Shown piece by piece: positions 26,963 through 36,112 of a DNA stretch of 64,000 nucleotides. How positions within the stretch are numbered: the stretch's first letter is position 1; each line of letters opens with the position of its first letter. The stretch lies in assembly GCF_937996225.1 (NCBI RefSeq), contig NZ_CALKTC010000084.1, forward strand, positions 1 through 64,000, in the 5' to 3' direction. Origin of the DNA: an uncultured Campylobacter sp. (GTDB lineage: Bacteria > Campylobacterota > Campylobacteria > Campylobacterales > Campylobacteraceae). The notes beneath the pieces were generated by a model. The model saw only the letters and a list, made by a program, of their open reading frames with translations, did no database searches and was not told where the DNA came from. Made by a program: the position numbers and the translations under genes.

Positions 26963-28248
26963 GAGTCCGCTTTGTAATACAATTAGCATCCGCTTCGGCG
27001 ATGCTAATCGTTATATTCTCGGTAATGCTCTACAACTACATGAGGATTACCATCTTCGAAACCCCCGTTCAAAATTTGATCCTAAGAGCGCAGAAAATCG
27101 TGGATGCCTCCGTGCCACCGGATAAAATTTCATCTTTTTTGCAAAATACGCCGGGCGAATACGAGAGCAAAATCATCGAAAAGGGAGGGCTGAATAAGCC
27201 TAAATTTATCGAAAGCTCCGAGGGCGGTAGGAGCTATTTGCAGCTGCACTATCCCTACGACAAGGATAAAATTTTAAGCATCCGAGCCGACGTGAGCGTC
27301 TATGCAAACATCGTAAATCAAATACTCATTGACATCATTTTGGTAAATTTAGTGATGATATTTTTGGTGGTGTTTTACGCGATGCTTCTTTCGCGCACGC
27401 TGCTGATGCCGATTAAGCTAATTAGCCAAAGGCTCGCCTCGGTGGATGAAAAATTTTTAAAACCTATCGACGGAGCCGAAATTCCAAGCGAATTTAGCCC
27501 GCTTTCAAACAGCATAAACCGCCTGCTTGAGCGCATCGAAACCTTTATTTTATATCAAAAAGAGCTTTTTATCGGCATCGCGCACGAGCTTAAGACTCCG
27601 CTGGCGGTGATGAAAACCAAAAACGAAGTTGCGCTAATTAAGCCGCGCGAGAGCGAGAAATATATCGAGGCGCTTAAAAATAATAACGACTCGATCGATA
27701 ATATGAATAAGATGATCAGCTCGATCTTGGAGATCGGGCGGCAGGAGGGGGCGCAGTTCGAGGCGCCCGAGCAGACCGATGTGATCGCTTATCTTAAGGA
27801 GTTGTGCGTAAATTTCACAATTTTGGCGCGCACCGTTTCAAAGGATGTCGAACTAAACTTAAGCCCAGAAAAGCTTGATATTTCGGTGCAGAAGAGCCTT
27901 TTTATGCACGTGATTCAAAATTTCGTCCAAAACGCTATAAAATTTTCTCCGGACGGCGAAAAGGTGTTGATTGAGAGCGAAATTTCGGACGGAAATTTCA
28001 TCGTGCGGGTCGCAAACAAAGGCGAGCCGCTTAACGAAGAGATCGATTATTTCGCCCCTTTTAAGCGCTACGGCGGCAAGCCGGGAGCCGGACTCGGGCT
28101 ATTTCTAGCCAAAAATGCTGCTCAAGCGATGGGCGCGCAAGTAGATCTTAAAAACGATGAAGCGCGCTTGCTAATCGTCGCGATTTTCAAACTTCCGCTA
28201 AAAAATTTAAGAAATAGCCCGAAATTCCGCTATTTTAAAACAAAATGA
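26941..28248 (+). CDS. sensor histidine kinase adjacent to CosR
   Basis: About 435 residues. Transmembrane helices at about 11-31 and 127-149 flank a periplasmic sensor region of roughly 95 residues. Then a HAMP-like linker, the H-box FIGIAHELKTPLAVMKTK (His215), the N-box FVQNAIKFSP and G-box GAGLGLFLAKNAA. The frame opens at TTG 26941, overlapping cosR by 22 bases; no strong ribosome binding site is seen, and an ATG at 27001 would lie inside the first helix, so TTG is preferred. Lies between cosR and fdxB, which are directly adjacent in C. jejuni. Confidence 0.88.
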   Translation: MLSTKSLRVRFVIQLASASAMLIVIFSVMLYNYMRITIFETPVQNLILRAQKIVDASVPPDKISSFLQNTPGEYESKIIEKGGLNKPKFIESSEGGRSYLQLHYPYDKDKILSIRADVSVYANIVNQILIDIILVNLVMIFLVVFYAMLLSRTLLMPIKLISQRLASVDEKFLKPIDGAEIPSEFSPLSNSINRLLERIETFILYQKELFIGIAHELKTPLAVMKTKNEVALIKPRESEKYIEALKNNNDSIDNMNKMISSILEIGRQEGAQFEAPEQTDVIAYLKELCVNFTILARTVSKDVELNLSPEKLDISVQKSLFMHVIQNFVQNAIKFSPDGEKVLIESEISDGNFIVRVANKGEPLNEEIDYFAPFKRYGGKPGAGLGLFLAKNAAQAMGAQVDLKNDEARLLIVAIFKLPLKNLRNSPKFRYFKTK

Positions 28249-28297
28249 AGCTTTTTATGGTATAAACGCCATAAATTTTTTCGTAAGGTAAAATTAT

Positions 28298-28543
28298 ATG
28301 TCATTGTTGATTACAAAAGAATGCATCAGTTGCGACGCTTGCCGCGAGGAATGCCCTAATGAAGCGATTTTTGAGGATGAGCCGATATACATCATAGATG
28401 CCGATCGATGCTGTGAGTGCGTAGATGATTACTCTGAGCCCGCCTGCATCGTGGTCTGCCCGGTCGAGTGCATCATCACCGATCCCGATAATATCGAGAC
28501 GGCAGACGAGCTGAAATACAAACACGTCCATATGGAAATTTAA
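28298..28543 (+). CDS. fdxB: YfhL-type 2[4Fe-4S] ferredoxin
   Basis: 81 residues. Two cluster motifs: CISCDACREECP and CCECVDDYSEPACIVVCPVECI, the latter with the insertion typical of YfhL/FdxB. TATAAA at 28261-28266 is a likely -10. Order cosR ... fdxB-ppx is conserved in Campylobacter apart from the inserted kinase. The stop directly abuts the ppx ATG. Confidence 0.92.
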   Translation: MSLLITKECISCDACREECPNEAIFEDEPIYIIDADRCCECVDDYSEPACIVVCPVECIITDPDNIETADELKYKHVHMEI

Positions 28544-29986
28544 ATGCCCAAGCGCGTCGCAGTCATAGATCTGGGCTCAAATTCCGCCAGAGCCGTGATT
28601 TTCGAGCGCACGAGCAGGCTCGGGTTTTTTATCTTGGCCGAGCACAAGATCAAGATCCGCCTAGGCGAGGGCGCTTACGAAAACGGCGGAATTTTAACCA
28701 CCGAAGCGATGCAAAAATGCCTACTCGCGTTTAAAAAATTTAAAACCCTCGTATGCAATTATAAGGCCAAGCGCGTGCTTTGCATCGGTACATCCGCACT
28801 TCGCGACGCACCGAACGGGGCCGAGTTTATAAATCTCGTACGCAAGCAAACGGGCATTGCGATCCGCAAGATAGACGGGCAGATGGAGGCGTATCTGGGC
28901 GCCTATGCGGCGCAGAATTTGCTTAGCGACTTTTCCGAGGGCGTTACGCTTGACATCGGCGGCGGCTCGACCGAGCTTGCTTACATAAAAAACGGCAGGA
29001 TAGAAAATAAAATTTCTCTAAATTTAGGCACGGTGCGGCTAAAGGAGCTGTTTTTCGACCGCGGCGACACGAAGGGGCTGGAGAAATACATAAACAGCGC
29101 GATCTCGCAGCTCGGCGCCGAGTTTCGCACGCAAAATTTAATCGTAATGGGCGGCTCCGCGCGAGCGCTTTCAGGCGCCGTGATGAGCCTGCAAAACCAT
29201 CCGCTAAAGATCGTGCATAATTTCAGCTACGATTATGAAAAATACGCGCCGTTTTTTGCCAAGCTGATGAGCGCAAAGACGCTTGATTTGGCAAAATTCC
29301 CGATCAAAAAAGACCGCTACGACACGATCAGAGAGGGCGCCATCATCTTTGATAAGATCGTAAGGCGCCTGGGAGCGAAAAAGATCATCACAAGCGGCGT
29401 GGGAGTGCGAGAGGGGGCGTTTTTAAGCTCGATCTTGCGCGGCGCAAACCTACCTAGAAGCTTTAATCCGAGCCTAAGAAGCCTCAAAGATCGCTTCGCT
29501 TCCGAGCCCAGCGAGGCTCCGAAGTTCGCAAAGGCGCTGTTTTGCACGCTATCGCCGCTGCATGGCTTGAATGAAAAATATATTAAAATTCTTCAGACCG
29601 CAGCATCGCTTTGTGAGATTGGACGGGCGATCGGCTTTTATGCCAAGCACGAAACCAGCGCGGATATGGTGCTCGGCGGGCTGAACTATCGCACGACGCA
29701 CAAAGAAAAGGCGCTCATAGCCGCGATCATCTCGATGCACGGAAAGCGTGAGCTGGGAGCTACGTTCGCGCCTTTGAGCGCGATTTTGCCGGACGCCGCC
29801 AAGCTTGCCTGGCTCAGCTATATTTTGGAGCTTGCGCGCCTCCTAAGCGAAAACGCGCTGAAAAATTTAGAATTTAGCTTTGAAAATTCCACTCTTAAAA
29901 TCTCCGGCGCCGATAATTTGATAATGCTTAAAGGAAGCCTTAAAAAGCTCTCAAAGCCCGCAATTTTTGCGATAAAATTCCTTTAA
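28544..29986 (+). CDS. Ppx/GppA phosphatase
   Basis: 480 residues. Actin-like ATPase fold of the exopolyphosphatase/guanosine pentaphosphatase family: VAVIDLGSNSARAVIFE, catalytic-region GQMEAYLGAYAA, TLDIGGGSTELAYI and VMGGSARALSG. A C-terminal helical part carries an HD-like segment (LCEIGRAIGFYAKHETSADMV). Hydrolyses polyphosphate and/or pppGpp; in C. jejuni two such enzymes affect the stringent response and polyphosphate level. Ppx versus GppA cannot be settled by eye. No gap after fdxB. Confidence 0.88.
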   Translation: MPKRVAVIDLGSNSARAVIFERTSRLGFFILAEHKIKIRLGEGAYENGGILTTEAMQKCLLAFKKFKTLVCNYKAKRVLCIGTSALRDAPNGAEFINLVRKQTGIAIRKIDGQMEAYLGAYAAQNLLSDFSEGVTLDIGGGSTELAYIKNGRIENKISLNLGTVRLKELFFDRGDTKGLEKYINSAISQLGAEFRTQNLIVMGGSARALSGAVMSLQNHPLKIVHNFSYDYEKYAPFFAKLMSAKTLDLAKFPIKKDRYDTIREGAIIFDKIVRRLGAKKIITSGVGVREGAFLSSILRGANLPRSFNPSLRSLKDRFASEPSEAPKFAKALFCTLSPLHGLNEKYIKILQTAASLCEIGRAIGFYAKHETSADMVLGGLNYRTTHKEKALIAAIISMHGKRELGATFAPLSAILPDAAKLAWLSYILELARLLSENALKNLEFSFENSTLKISGADNLIMLKGSLKKLSKPAIFAIKFL

Positions 29987-30141
29987 ATAGCGCCCTGCTT
30001 GTTGCGCAAGCTTAAGGCGGGCGGAGTTCGTTTAATTTTATGAGCTTGAAGCGGGCGATCAATCCCTATCAATAGCGCTTTTTAAATTTTAATTCCATTC
30101 TCGGCTAAAGAATAAATGCTAAAAAATCCGTAGTCGGTGCG

Positions 30142-30237
30142 GACGTAAAGGCGTTCGCCCGAGATTTCAATAAAAGCCGACAGCGGCGAATTTATCGGCA
30201 CGCTTTGACGTAAAGGCGTTCGCCCGAGATTTCAATA
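30142..30237. repeat. 31-base direct repeat at 3' end of WGR-like gene
   Basis: The 31 bases at 30142-30172 (starting GACGTAAAGGCG, ending TTTCAATA) recur exactly at 30207-30237. The offset of 65 bases is not a multiple of three, so the duplication changes frame and brings in an early stop for the minus-strand gene. Confidence 0.9.
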
Positions 30238-31235
30238 GCAGCAGTTTTGACGCAGTGCTCGCACTCAAACTCGCCTAAGAGGCGAAAATCCTTCAAGCTA
30301 AATGCTTTAAACCTGCCATAAAAATACGTAAGAAAAATTTGATCGTTTGCGGCAAACCTTATTACGCTTCTTGGCAAGGTTTTTGGTACGCTTAGACGCT
30401 TTTTGCTTGCGACGTCCCAAAAATACAGCTCATCAAAGCCGTTATTTACGACCAAAATTGCGTCATTTTTGATAAGCCCCACGTTTAGGGAGTGGATATA
30501 GCCCACGTCGCATTCGATACGGCAAAGCTCGGCGAAGTCTTTTAGGCGGTAGAGCCTAGCGACATTTTTGCCGTTTTCATCCCCACAGGCTACACAAATT
30601 TTATTGCCGAAGCCTATAGCTTTCGCCGAAAAATCCGTTTTAAAATTTAGCTTCTTGTCGCTTCCGAAAGCTAAAATTCCATCCGTGCCGCAGGCTAGAA
30701 TTTCGCCGTTGCCGCTTAGACTGGAGCTAAAGCCTCCTCCTGTGATACCCCAGGCTTCAAAAAGCCTACTGAATTTCTCTCCATCAAAAAGAAAGAATTC
30801 GTGGTCCAAATCAAGCACCAAGGCCTTTTTGGTAGCAGTCATTTTCCATGCTAAAATTTTTGGTAGCTTAATTTGCGCAAGAGTTCTTAGCTCGCCGTCC
30901 AACACGATTAAATAATCGCAGCCGTGCTCGTCAAAATTACATTTATAGACGTAAAATTTATCCTCAAACTCGGCAAATCCAAGCGCCCCGCTGTATCCGC
31001 CGCCGATATAGGCATGCGCTATTGCCTCGCCGAATTTTGCTTTTTTGTTTTCATAGATGAAGCCCTTTTTTAGGGCATCAACTTGCTTTTTTACGAAAGC
31101 TTTTTGCAGAGCATCGTGGTTTGCGAATTCTTTAGAACTCAGCCTTTCTTTGCCGTTTTGTAGCGTCTTTGAAATCAAACTAAGCCCTTGCGTTTGAAGT
31201 AGAATTTCTTTCTCGCCGTCGGTAAATTTTTTCAT
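30192..31235 (-). CDS. WGR-like/beta-propeller-like protein with altered 3' end
   Basis: 347 residues, no signal peptide. The N-terminal 60 residues (SKTLQNGKERLSSKEFANHDALQKAFVKKQVDALKKGF) resemble the second half of a WGR domain. The remainder consists of short beta stretches (DYLIVLDGELRTLAQIKLPK, ILACGTDGILAFGS, DELYFWDVASKKRLSVPK) suggesting a propeller. The frame ends at a stop inside a 31-base direct duplication (30142-30172 and 30207-30237). The downstream copy reads, two frames over, IEISGERLYV then RTDYGFFSIYSL and a stop at about 30090, probably the original tail. Function unknown. Confidence 0.65.
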   Translation of the reverse strand: MKKFTDGEKEILLQTQGLSLISKTLQNGKERLSSKEFANHDALQKAFVKKQVDALKKGFIYENKKAKFGEAIAHAYIGGGYSGALGFAEFEDKFYVYKCNFDEHGCDYLIVLDGELRTLAQIKLPKILAWKMTATKKALVLDLDHEFFLFDGEKFSRLFEAWGITGGGFSSSLSGNGEILACGTDGILAFGSDKKLNFKTDFSAKAIGFGNKICVACGDENGKNVARLYRLKDFAELCRIECDVGYIHSLNVGLIKNDAILVVNNGFDELYFWDVASKKRLSVPKTLPRSVIRFAANDQIFLTYFYGRFKAFSLKDFRLLGEFECEHCVKTAAIEISGERLYVKACR

Positions 31236-31311
31236 AGCAGCCCCCTAGGTATAAATTTGAAGTCTAATTTCAAAATTTTAAAGCTTAAACTATGGGGTAC
31301 GGCAAAGCTGT

Positions 31312-31617
31312 TTAAAATCTACCGAGCGCTTCTTTGACGTGATCCTCTGCCATGTCTATATTCCACATCGGCTCAAAAACTAGATCAATCTCCACCTCGC
31401 CGACGCCCTCCACGCTCTCGGCACCCGCGCGCACCCATTCCACCATCATCTCATGCAGCGGGCACGACTGAGTCGATAGCGTCATAGTGACTTTGGCGTT
31501 GTTCGCCTCATCTATCGCTACGTCGTAAATAAGTCCCAGCGACACGACGTCAAAGCCCACCTCAGGGTCCACTACGGCGCGAAGCGCGTCGTAAATTTGC
31601 TCCTTCGTTACTTTCAT
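31312..31617 (-). CDS. MIP18/PaaD-like (DUF59) Fe-S assembly-type protein
   Basis: 101 residues: YDALRAVVDPEVGFDVVSLGLIYDVAID, TMTLSTQSCPLHEMM and GVGEVEIDLVFEPMWNIDM match the DUF59/MIP18 family, with the usual Asp-Pro-Glu and a reactive Cys near residue 52. Family members act in iron-sulfur cluster assembly or trafficking (SufT, PaaD). Start overlaps the stop of the membrane protein gene by four bases. Last gene of a three-gene minus-strand operon. Confidence 0.85.
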   Translation of the reverse strand: MKVTKEQIYDALRAVVDPEVGFDVVSLGLIYDVAIDEANNAKVTMTLSTQSCPLHEMMVEWVRAGAESVEGVGEVEIDLVFEPMWNIDMAEDHVKEALGRF

Positions 31618-32789
31618 TTTTCCTCTCCGAATTTTATGTAGTTAAAGATATTTACTATGTTGATTAGCACCAAAATTATACTTACCGCTTGCAAGATAAC
31701 CGCAGGCGTTAGCGCTCCAAGGCCCGCGCACGCAAGCGCTAAGACGTTTGACACGCAGGCTGCGTAGGCGATCTTTTTGATTATCATATCCTCGAGCATA
31801 GGGATTTTGCGCTTGCCGACGAAGGGCGAGACGTAGTGGTACCAGATGAGAAAGGGCGCGATTTTATAAAGGTGCGCGACGATGAAGGCGAACAAAAAGC
31901 CGTATAGCAGCCAAAACGCCGCCAAATCTGCGCGATCTGCGATCCAAAATGCGCCGCTAAATCCCAAAGCCGCTAGCGAGATGTAGACGTTTAAATTCCA
32001 ATAATCGATCGCTTTTCGCACGCGCCTGGCTAGGATGTAGATCGTCTGAGCCGCAAAGCTCGCAAGTGCGGCAAGTGCGATAAAAATTCCAAAGTCTTTT
32101 AGCAAAAACGGCCCCGCGAGCAGATACAGCGCCAGCGAAGCTTTTGCCGGCGCGAAGCTTAGATCGTGCGCCAGGCTAAACATCGGCAGCAGCACGCACG
32201 CAGCGCCTACGATGACGAAAAATACAAAACCCAGCACGAAGTATATGTGATAGGATAAAATTTCTGAAAAATATACTCCGAAAATCTCCACGCCGCTAAG
32301 CGCTAGCACGAGCGCGAAGCCAAGGCTGATCCCTACCGCCAAAAACGCAGCCGAGATCGCAAGCGCAACGGCGGGGAAGCTCCATTTGGGCGTGCCGATG
32401 AAGCTTAGCGCGTAGCAGATCGTAAAATAAAATAGGCTAAGCAGCAAAACGGTGCCGCCTGCGTGCATCAGCGAGATATTTGAAAGTAGCAATCCCGCGC
32501 TTAGCAGAGCCACGCCCGCAGCGTAAGCAAAGAGATTTAAAAACGCAAATTTGACGGTGAAAAATTCCTTTTGGATGATGACGGAGGTGAGCTGGTAGAG
32601 CGCTCCGATGATTATGCTGATTACAAATCCCAGCAAAAATACGTGAAAAAAGCTCGCCGTCTGCGGCGCCTGGATCGCGCCGAAATCCGCCTTTAAAAAG
32701 CTCGCCACGCTTAGCAGCAAAAAGATAAAGCCGCAGATGAAATAGCCGCCTACGATGCGAAACGGCGGCGAAAATGTCGTGATATTCAT
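31614..32789 (-). CDS. polytopic membrane protein, haem-copper oxidase subunit I-like
   Basis: 391 residues, about 11-12 membrane helices. Several helices carry histidines in positions resembling haem-copper oxidase subunit I or NnrS-type proteins: SFFHVFLLGFVISIIIGALYQLTSV, LSYHIYFVLGFVFFVIVGAA, and VAHLYKIAPFLIWYHYVSP. I recognise this as a recurring but poorly named family; the exact assignment is uncertain. Placed between DUF2249 and MIP18 genes, companions often seen in nitric-oxide-responsive clusters. A role in NO handling or metal/haem chemistry is inferred from that context only. Confidence 0.55.
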   Translation of the reverse strand: MNITTFSPPFRIVGGYFICGFIFLLLSVASFLKADFGAIQAPQTASFFHVFLLGFVISIIIGALYQLTSVIIQKEFFTVKFAFLNLFAYAAGVALLSAGLLLSNISLMHAGGTVLLLSLFYFTICYALSFIGTPKWSFPAVALAISAAFLAVGISLGFALVLALSGVEIFGVYFSEILSYHIYFVLGFVFFVIVGAACVLLPMFSLAHDLSFAPAKASLALYLLAGPFLLKDFGIFIALAALASFAAQTIYILARRVRKAIDYWNLNVYISLAALGFSGAFWIADRADLAAFWLLYGFLFAFIVAHLYKIAPFLIWYHYVSPFVGKRKIPMLEDMIIKKIAYAACVSNVLALACAGLGALTPAVILQAVSIILVLINIVNIFNYIKFGEEK

Positions 32790-32806
32790 CTAAATTTTAA
32801 AGCCCC

Positions 32807-33151
32807 TTAGCCGTGGCATTTTGCGTCGGTATCAAAGCCCTCATTGACCGCGCCGGGCTTTAGGCTGATGGTGAGCTTGACCGCGTCGCCGTCCAGATCC
32901 TCGCGGGCAATGTCAAATTTAGACTCGATTTTCGGGATCAGCCCCATCGGAAATTTATGATTGACCATGACCACCTTTTTGGTTTCGTCTTTTACGAAAT
33001 TTAGCGCCACCAGCGCATTTACCATCGGCTCGGGCGGAACGCATTTGCGCGAATCAAAGCCGATGTATTCTACGCCGCCTTGTGATTTTTTATAAAATTT
33101 CACCGTAGCGCCCGTCGCGTCGAACTCCTGCCAGTCTGTGAAAAAATCCAT
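32807..33151 (-). CDS. DUF2249-like protein
   Basis: 114 residues. The segment DSRKCVPPEPMVNALVALNFV ... VVMVNHKFPMGLIPKIESKF follows the DUF2249 pattern (PPEPM, then a beta strand, His, and P..L.P.LE). Small cytoplasmic protein related to the SirA/TusA-like fold; function unknown. First gene of the operon; minus-strand TATAAT 29 bases upstream; the next gene starts 17 bases downstream. Confidence 0.65.
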   Translation of the reverse strand: MDFFTDWQEFDATGATVKFYKKSQGGVEYIGFDSRKCVPPEPMVNALVALNFVKDETKKVVMVNHKFPMGLIPKIESKFDIAREDLDGDAVKLTISLKPGAVNEGFDTDAKCHG

Positions 33152-33179
33152 ACCTGATCCTTTTTTAAAATTTCGCGCG

Positions 33180-33185
33180 ATTATA
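33180..33185 (-). promoter_or_regulatory. -10 box of DUF2249 operon
   Basis: Minus strand CTATATAATCGC holds TATAAT, 29 bases before the 33151 start. Confidence 0.6.
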
Positions 33186-33295
33186 TAGCAAATTTTAAAA
33201 TTTTGAAATGAGGTAGGTCAAGTCCTATTTGGAATTTGTAAATTTAGCCGAATTTTAATACACTACGCGTTAAAATTTTAAATCCGAGGACCATT

Positions 33296-36112
33296 ATGCA
33301 GACCATCACGATTATCGATACGTTCGGCTTTTTTTTCAGGCTCTACTACGCTATGAGCGGGCTAAAGACTAAAGACGGCAAACCCAGCGGCATGGTGAGC
33401 GGGTTTGCGAGCTTCATCGCAAATCTTTCGAAGGAATTTAAGAGCGATTATATAATTTTCGCTTTGGATAGCAAGGGCAAGACCTTCCGCTCAGATATCG
33501 ATCCCAACTACAAAACTAACCGCCAAGCCCCGCCGCCCGCGCTTTTGCAGCAGCTGCCGGTCTGCATCGAGATGATCGAAAAGATGGGGCTTTACTCGCT
33601 CGGGCGCGAGGGCTACGAAGCGGACGATCTCATCGCAAGCGTCGTTAAAAAGCATGGCGCCACGCATAAAATCAACATCGTTACCTCCGACAAGGACCTG
33701 TATCAGCTCATCGGCGAAAACGTTAAAATTTACAGCCACGGCAAAAAGATGCTTTATGGCAGAGAGGAGTGCTTGCAGCGCTACGGCGTCTATCCCGAGC
33801 AGATCGTGGATTTTTTGGCGATCTGTGGCGACAGCGCCGATAATATCCCGGGCGTGCGGGGCATCGGCGACAAGGGGGCGAAGAAGCTTTTGGACGAGTG
33901 GGGTTCGCTTGATGGGATCTATTCAAATTTAGACCGCCTGCCGCAAAACAAACAGCGCGAGTATCTGATAGAGGGGAAGCAGAGCGCCTACATAAGCAAG
34001 CGCCTGGCCACGCTTTACGACGAGCTGGAAATCCCGCCTTTAGAGGATGCGAAATTTCCGCAGCAAAATCCGCTTTTTAAAATCCGCGAAATTTTAAAAG
34101 ATTACGCGCTAAATAGGCTTCTTTCTGCGCTAAGCCTGCAGGAGCAGAACGGACTTGATCTTTGGGGCGAGGGCAAAGGCGCAAGCGCAAAAAGCTCCGT
34201 TTTGGGCGCGGGCGGGAAGGGTTCCGCCGCAGAGCCGTCTCGCGGCGGATCTATCTTGGACGCTGCCGTAGGGGGGATAGACGGGCAAAATTCTATCCCG
34301 GGTGGCTCCTCTTGCGGCGGACAAAATTCCGAGAGCGCTTTTAAAATGCCATTTGAGCCCATTTGTATCACCGATGCTGCGGAGCTTGCGAGGCTGTGCG
34401 AAGACGTTAGCGCCGAGACCTTGGTGAGCTTCGATACGGAAACCACTAGCATCGACAGCAAAAGCGCCAAGATCGTGGGCTTTTCGTTTGCGTTTAACGA
34501 GGAGCGCGCCTACTACGTCCCGCTCGCGCATAGCTATTTGGGCGCTCCGGCTCAAATTTCTTCGGATGCGGCAAAAGCTGCGATCGGCTCGCTGTTTCGC
34601 GGATATGTCGTGGGGCAAAATTTAAAATACGATTTTGAGATCGTGAAAAATAATTTTAATATCGAGCCTGCTGCGCGCTTTGCCGATACGATGGTGCTAG
34701 CGTGGCTGCTCGATCCCGCAAACGCCGTGGGGATGGACTCTATCTCGCCGCGGTATCTGGGGTATGAGACTGTGCATTTCGGCGACGTCGTTAAAAAGGG
34801 CGAAACCTTCGCCTCCGTGGAGCTGGACGCCGCTACGATCTATGCGAGCGAGGATGCGTGGGTGACGCTGAGGCTGTATTTTAAACTCAAACAGCTGCTC
34901 GAACCCGCGCTTTTTAAGCTCGCGCAAGAGCTTGAGTTCCCGTTCGTGCGGGTGCTTTGGCAGATGCAAAGATGCGGCATCAAGATCGACGCGGAGATGA
35001 TAAAGCGCCTTATCGCGCGCAACGAAAAGTCCCTGCGAGCGCTCACGGATGAAATTTATGAGCTTTGCGGCGAGCAGTTTAACATAAACTCTCCCGCTCA
35101 GCTCGGCGCCGTGCTTTTCGAACGGCTTGGGCTTCCTGCGGCGAAGCGCACGAAAACGGGCTATAGCACCGACGAAAGCGTGTTAAAGGATATTACGGCG
35201 CTGCATCCTGCGGTGGGTAAAATTTTAGACTACCGCGAGCTGTTTAAGCTGCAAAGCACCTATTGTGAGCCGCTGCTACAGCTTGCCCTTGCAGATCCGC
35301 AAAACCGCGTCAGATCGAATTTTTTGCAGACCGGCACGGCTACCGGGCGGCTAGCGAGCAAAAATCCGAACCTGCAAAATATCCCCGCGCGCGGCACCTT
35401 TGCGAAGGACGTACGGGACTGCTTCCTAGCAGAGGAGGGCTACTCGTTGATCTCGCTTGATTACTCGCAGATCGAGCTGCGCCTGCTCGCGCACTTTTCG
35501 CGCGATCCTGCGCTTTTGGCGGCGTTTAGGGCGGATGAGGACATTCACGCGCGCACGGCGATCAGCATCTTCGGCGACGCGCAGCCCGCGCACCGCACGA
35601 TCGCAAAGAGCATAAATTTCGGCCTCATCTACGGCATGGGCGCGGGCAAGCTAAGCGACAGCCTAGGCATCGCGCGCGCCGAGGCGAAGGGCTATATCGA
35701 GCGCTATTTCGCGGCGTTTTCCACGATCAAGGAGTTTTTGCAAAGCATAAAATCGGACGCGAAAGAAAGCGGCTACGTAAGCACGCTTTTTGGGCGCAGG
35801 CGCTATTTCGATTTTGCAAACGCGCGCAACAACATGGTCTATGCGAGCTACGAGCGCGAGGCGGTGAATACGAAATTTCAAGGCTCCGCCGCCGATATCA
35901 TCAAAAAGGCGATGGTTGAGATTTCGCCGCTGCTAAGCGGCGAGGCGCGGCTGATATTGCAGATCCACGATGAGCTGATCTTCGAGGTGCGGGACGATTT
36001 GGCGCAGAGCTTCGGCGAGCGCGCGCAGGAGATAATGCAAAGTGCGGCGAGCCTAAACGTGCCTTTAAAGACGAGCCTAAACATCGCCAAGCGCTGGGGC
36101 GAGCTGAAGTAG
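33296..36112 (+). CDS. polA: DNA polymerase I
   Basis: 938 residues, longer than the roughly 880 of C. jejuni. Domains: 5'-3' exonuclease (1-285; EADDLIASVV, GDSADNIPGVRGIG), 3'-5' exonuclease with intact SFDTET (Asp380, Glu382) and YASEDAW, and polymerase (FLQTGTATGRLAS, SLDYSQIELRLLAHFS, motif B RTIAKSINFGLIYGMG, motif C LQIHDELIFEV). Extra length is mainly a Gly/Ser-rich linker (about 289-351) between the two nuclease domains. Fills gaps in repair and lagging-strand maturation. Stands alone. Confidence 0.96.
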   Translation: MQTITIIDTFGFFFRLYYAMSGLKTKDGKPSGMVSGFASFIANLSKEFKSDYIIFALDSKGKTFRSDIDPNYKTNRQAPPPALLQQLPVCIEMIEKMGLYSLGREGYEADDLIASVVKKHGATHKINIVTSDKDLYQLIGENVKIYSHGKKMLYGREECLQRYGVYPEQIVDFLAICGDSADNIPGVRGIGDKGAKKLLDEWGSLDGIYSNLDRLPQNKQREYLIEGKQSAYISKRLATLYDELEIPPLEDAKFPQQNPLFKIREILKDYALNRLLSALSLQEQNGLDLWGEGKGASAKSSVLGAGGKGSAAEPSRGGSILDAAVGGIDGQNSIPGGSSCGGQNSESAFKMPFEPICITDAAELARLCEDVSAETLVSFDTETTSIDSKSAKIVGFSFAFNEERAYYVPLAHSYLGAPAQISSDAAKAAIGSLFRGYVVGQNLKYDFEIVKNNFNIEPAARFADTMVLAWLLDPANAVGMDSISPRYLGYETVHFGDVVKKGETFASVELDAATIYASEDAWVTLRLYFKLKQLLEPALFKLAQELEFPFVRVLWQMQRCGIKIDAEMIKRLIARNEKSLRALTDEIYELCGEQFNINSPAQLGAVLFERLGLPAAKRTKTGYSTDESVLKDITALHPAVGKILDYRELFKLQSTYCEPLLQLALADPQNRVRSNFLQTGTATGRLASKNPNLQNIPARGTFAKDVRDCFLAEEGYSLISLDYSQIELRLLAHFSRDPALLAAFRADEDIHARTAISIFGDAQPAHRTIAKSINFGLIYGMGAGKLSDSLGIARAEAKGYIERYFAAFSTIKEFLQSIKSDAKESGYVSTLFGRRRYFDFANARNNMVYASYEREAVNTKFQGSAADIIKKAMVEISPLLSGEARLILQIHDELIFEVRDDLAQSFGERAQEIMQSAASLNVPLKTSLNIAKRWGELK

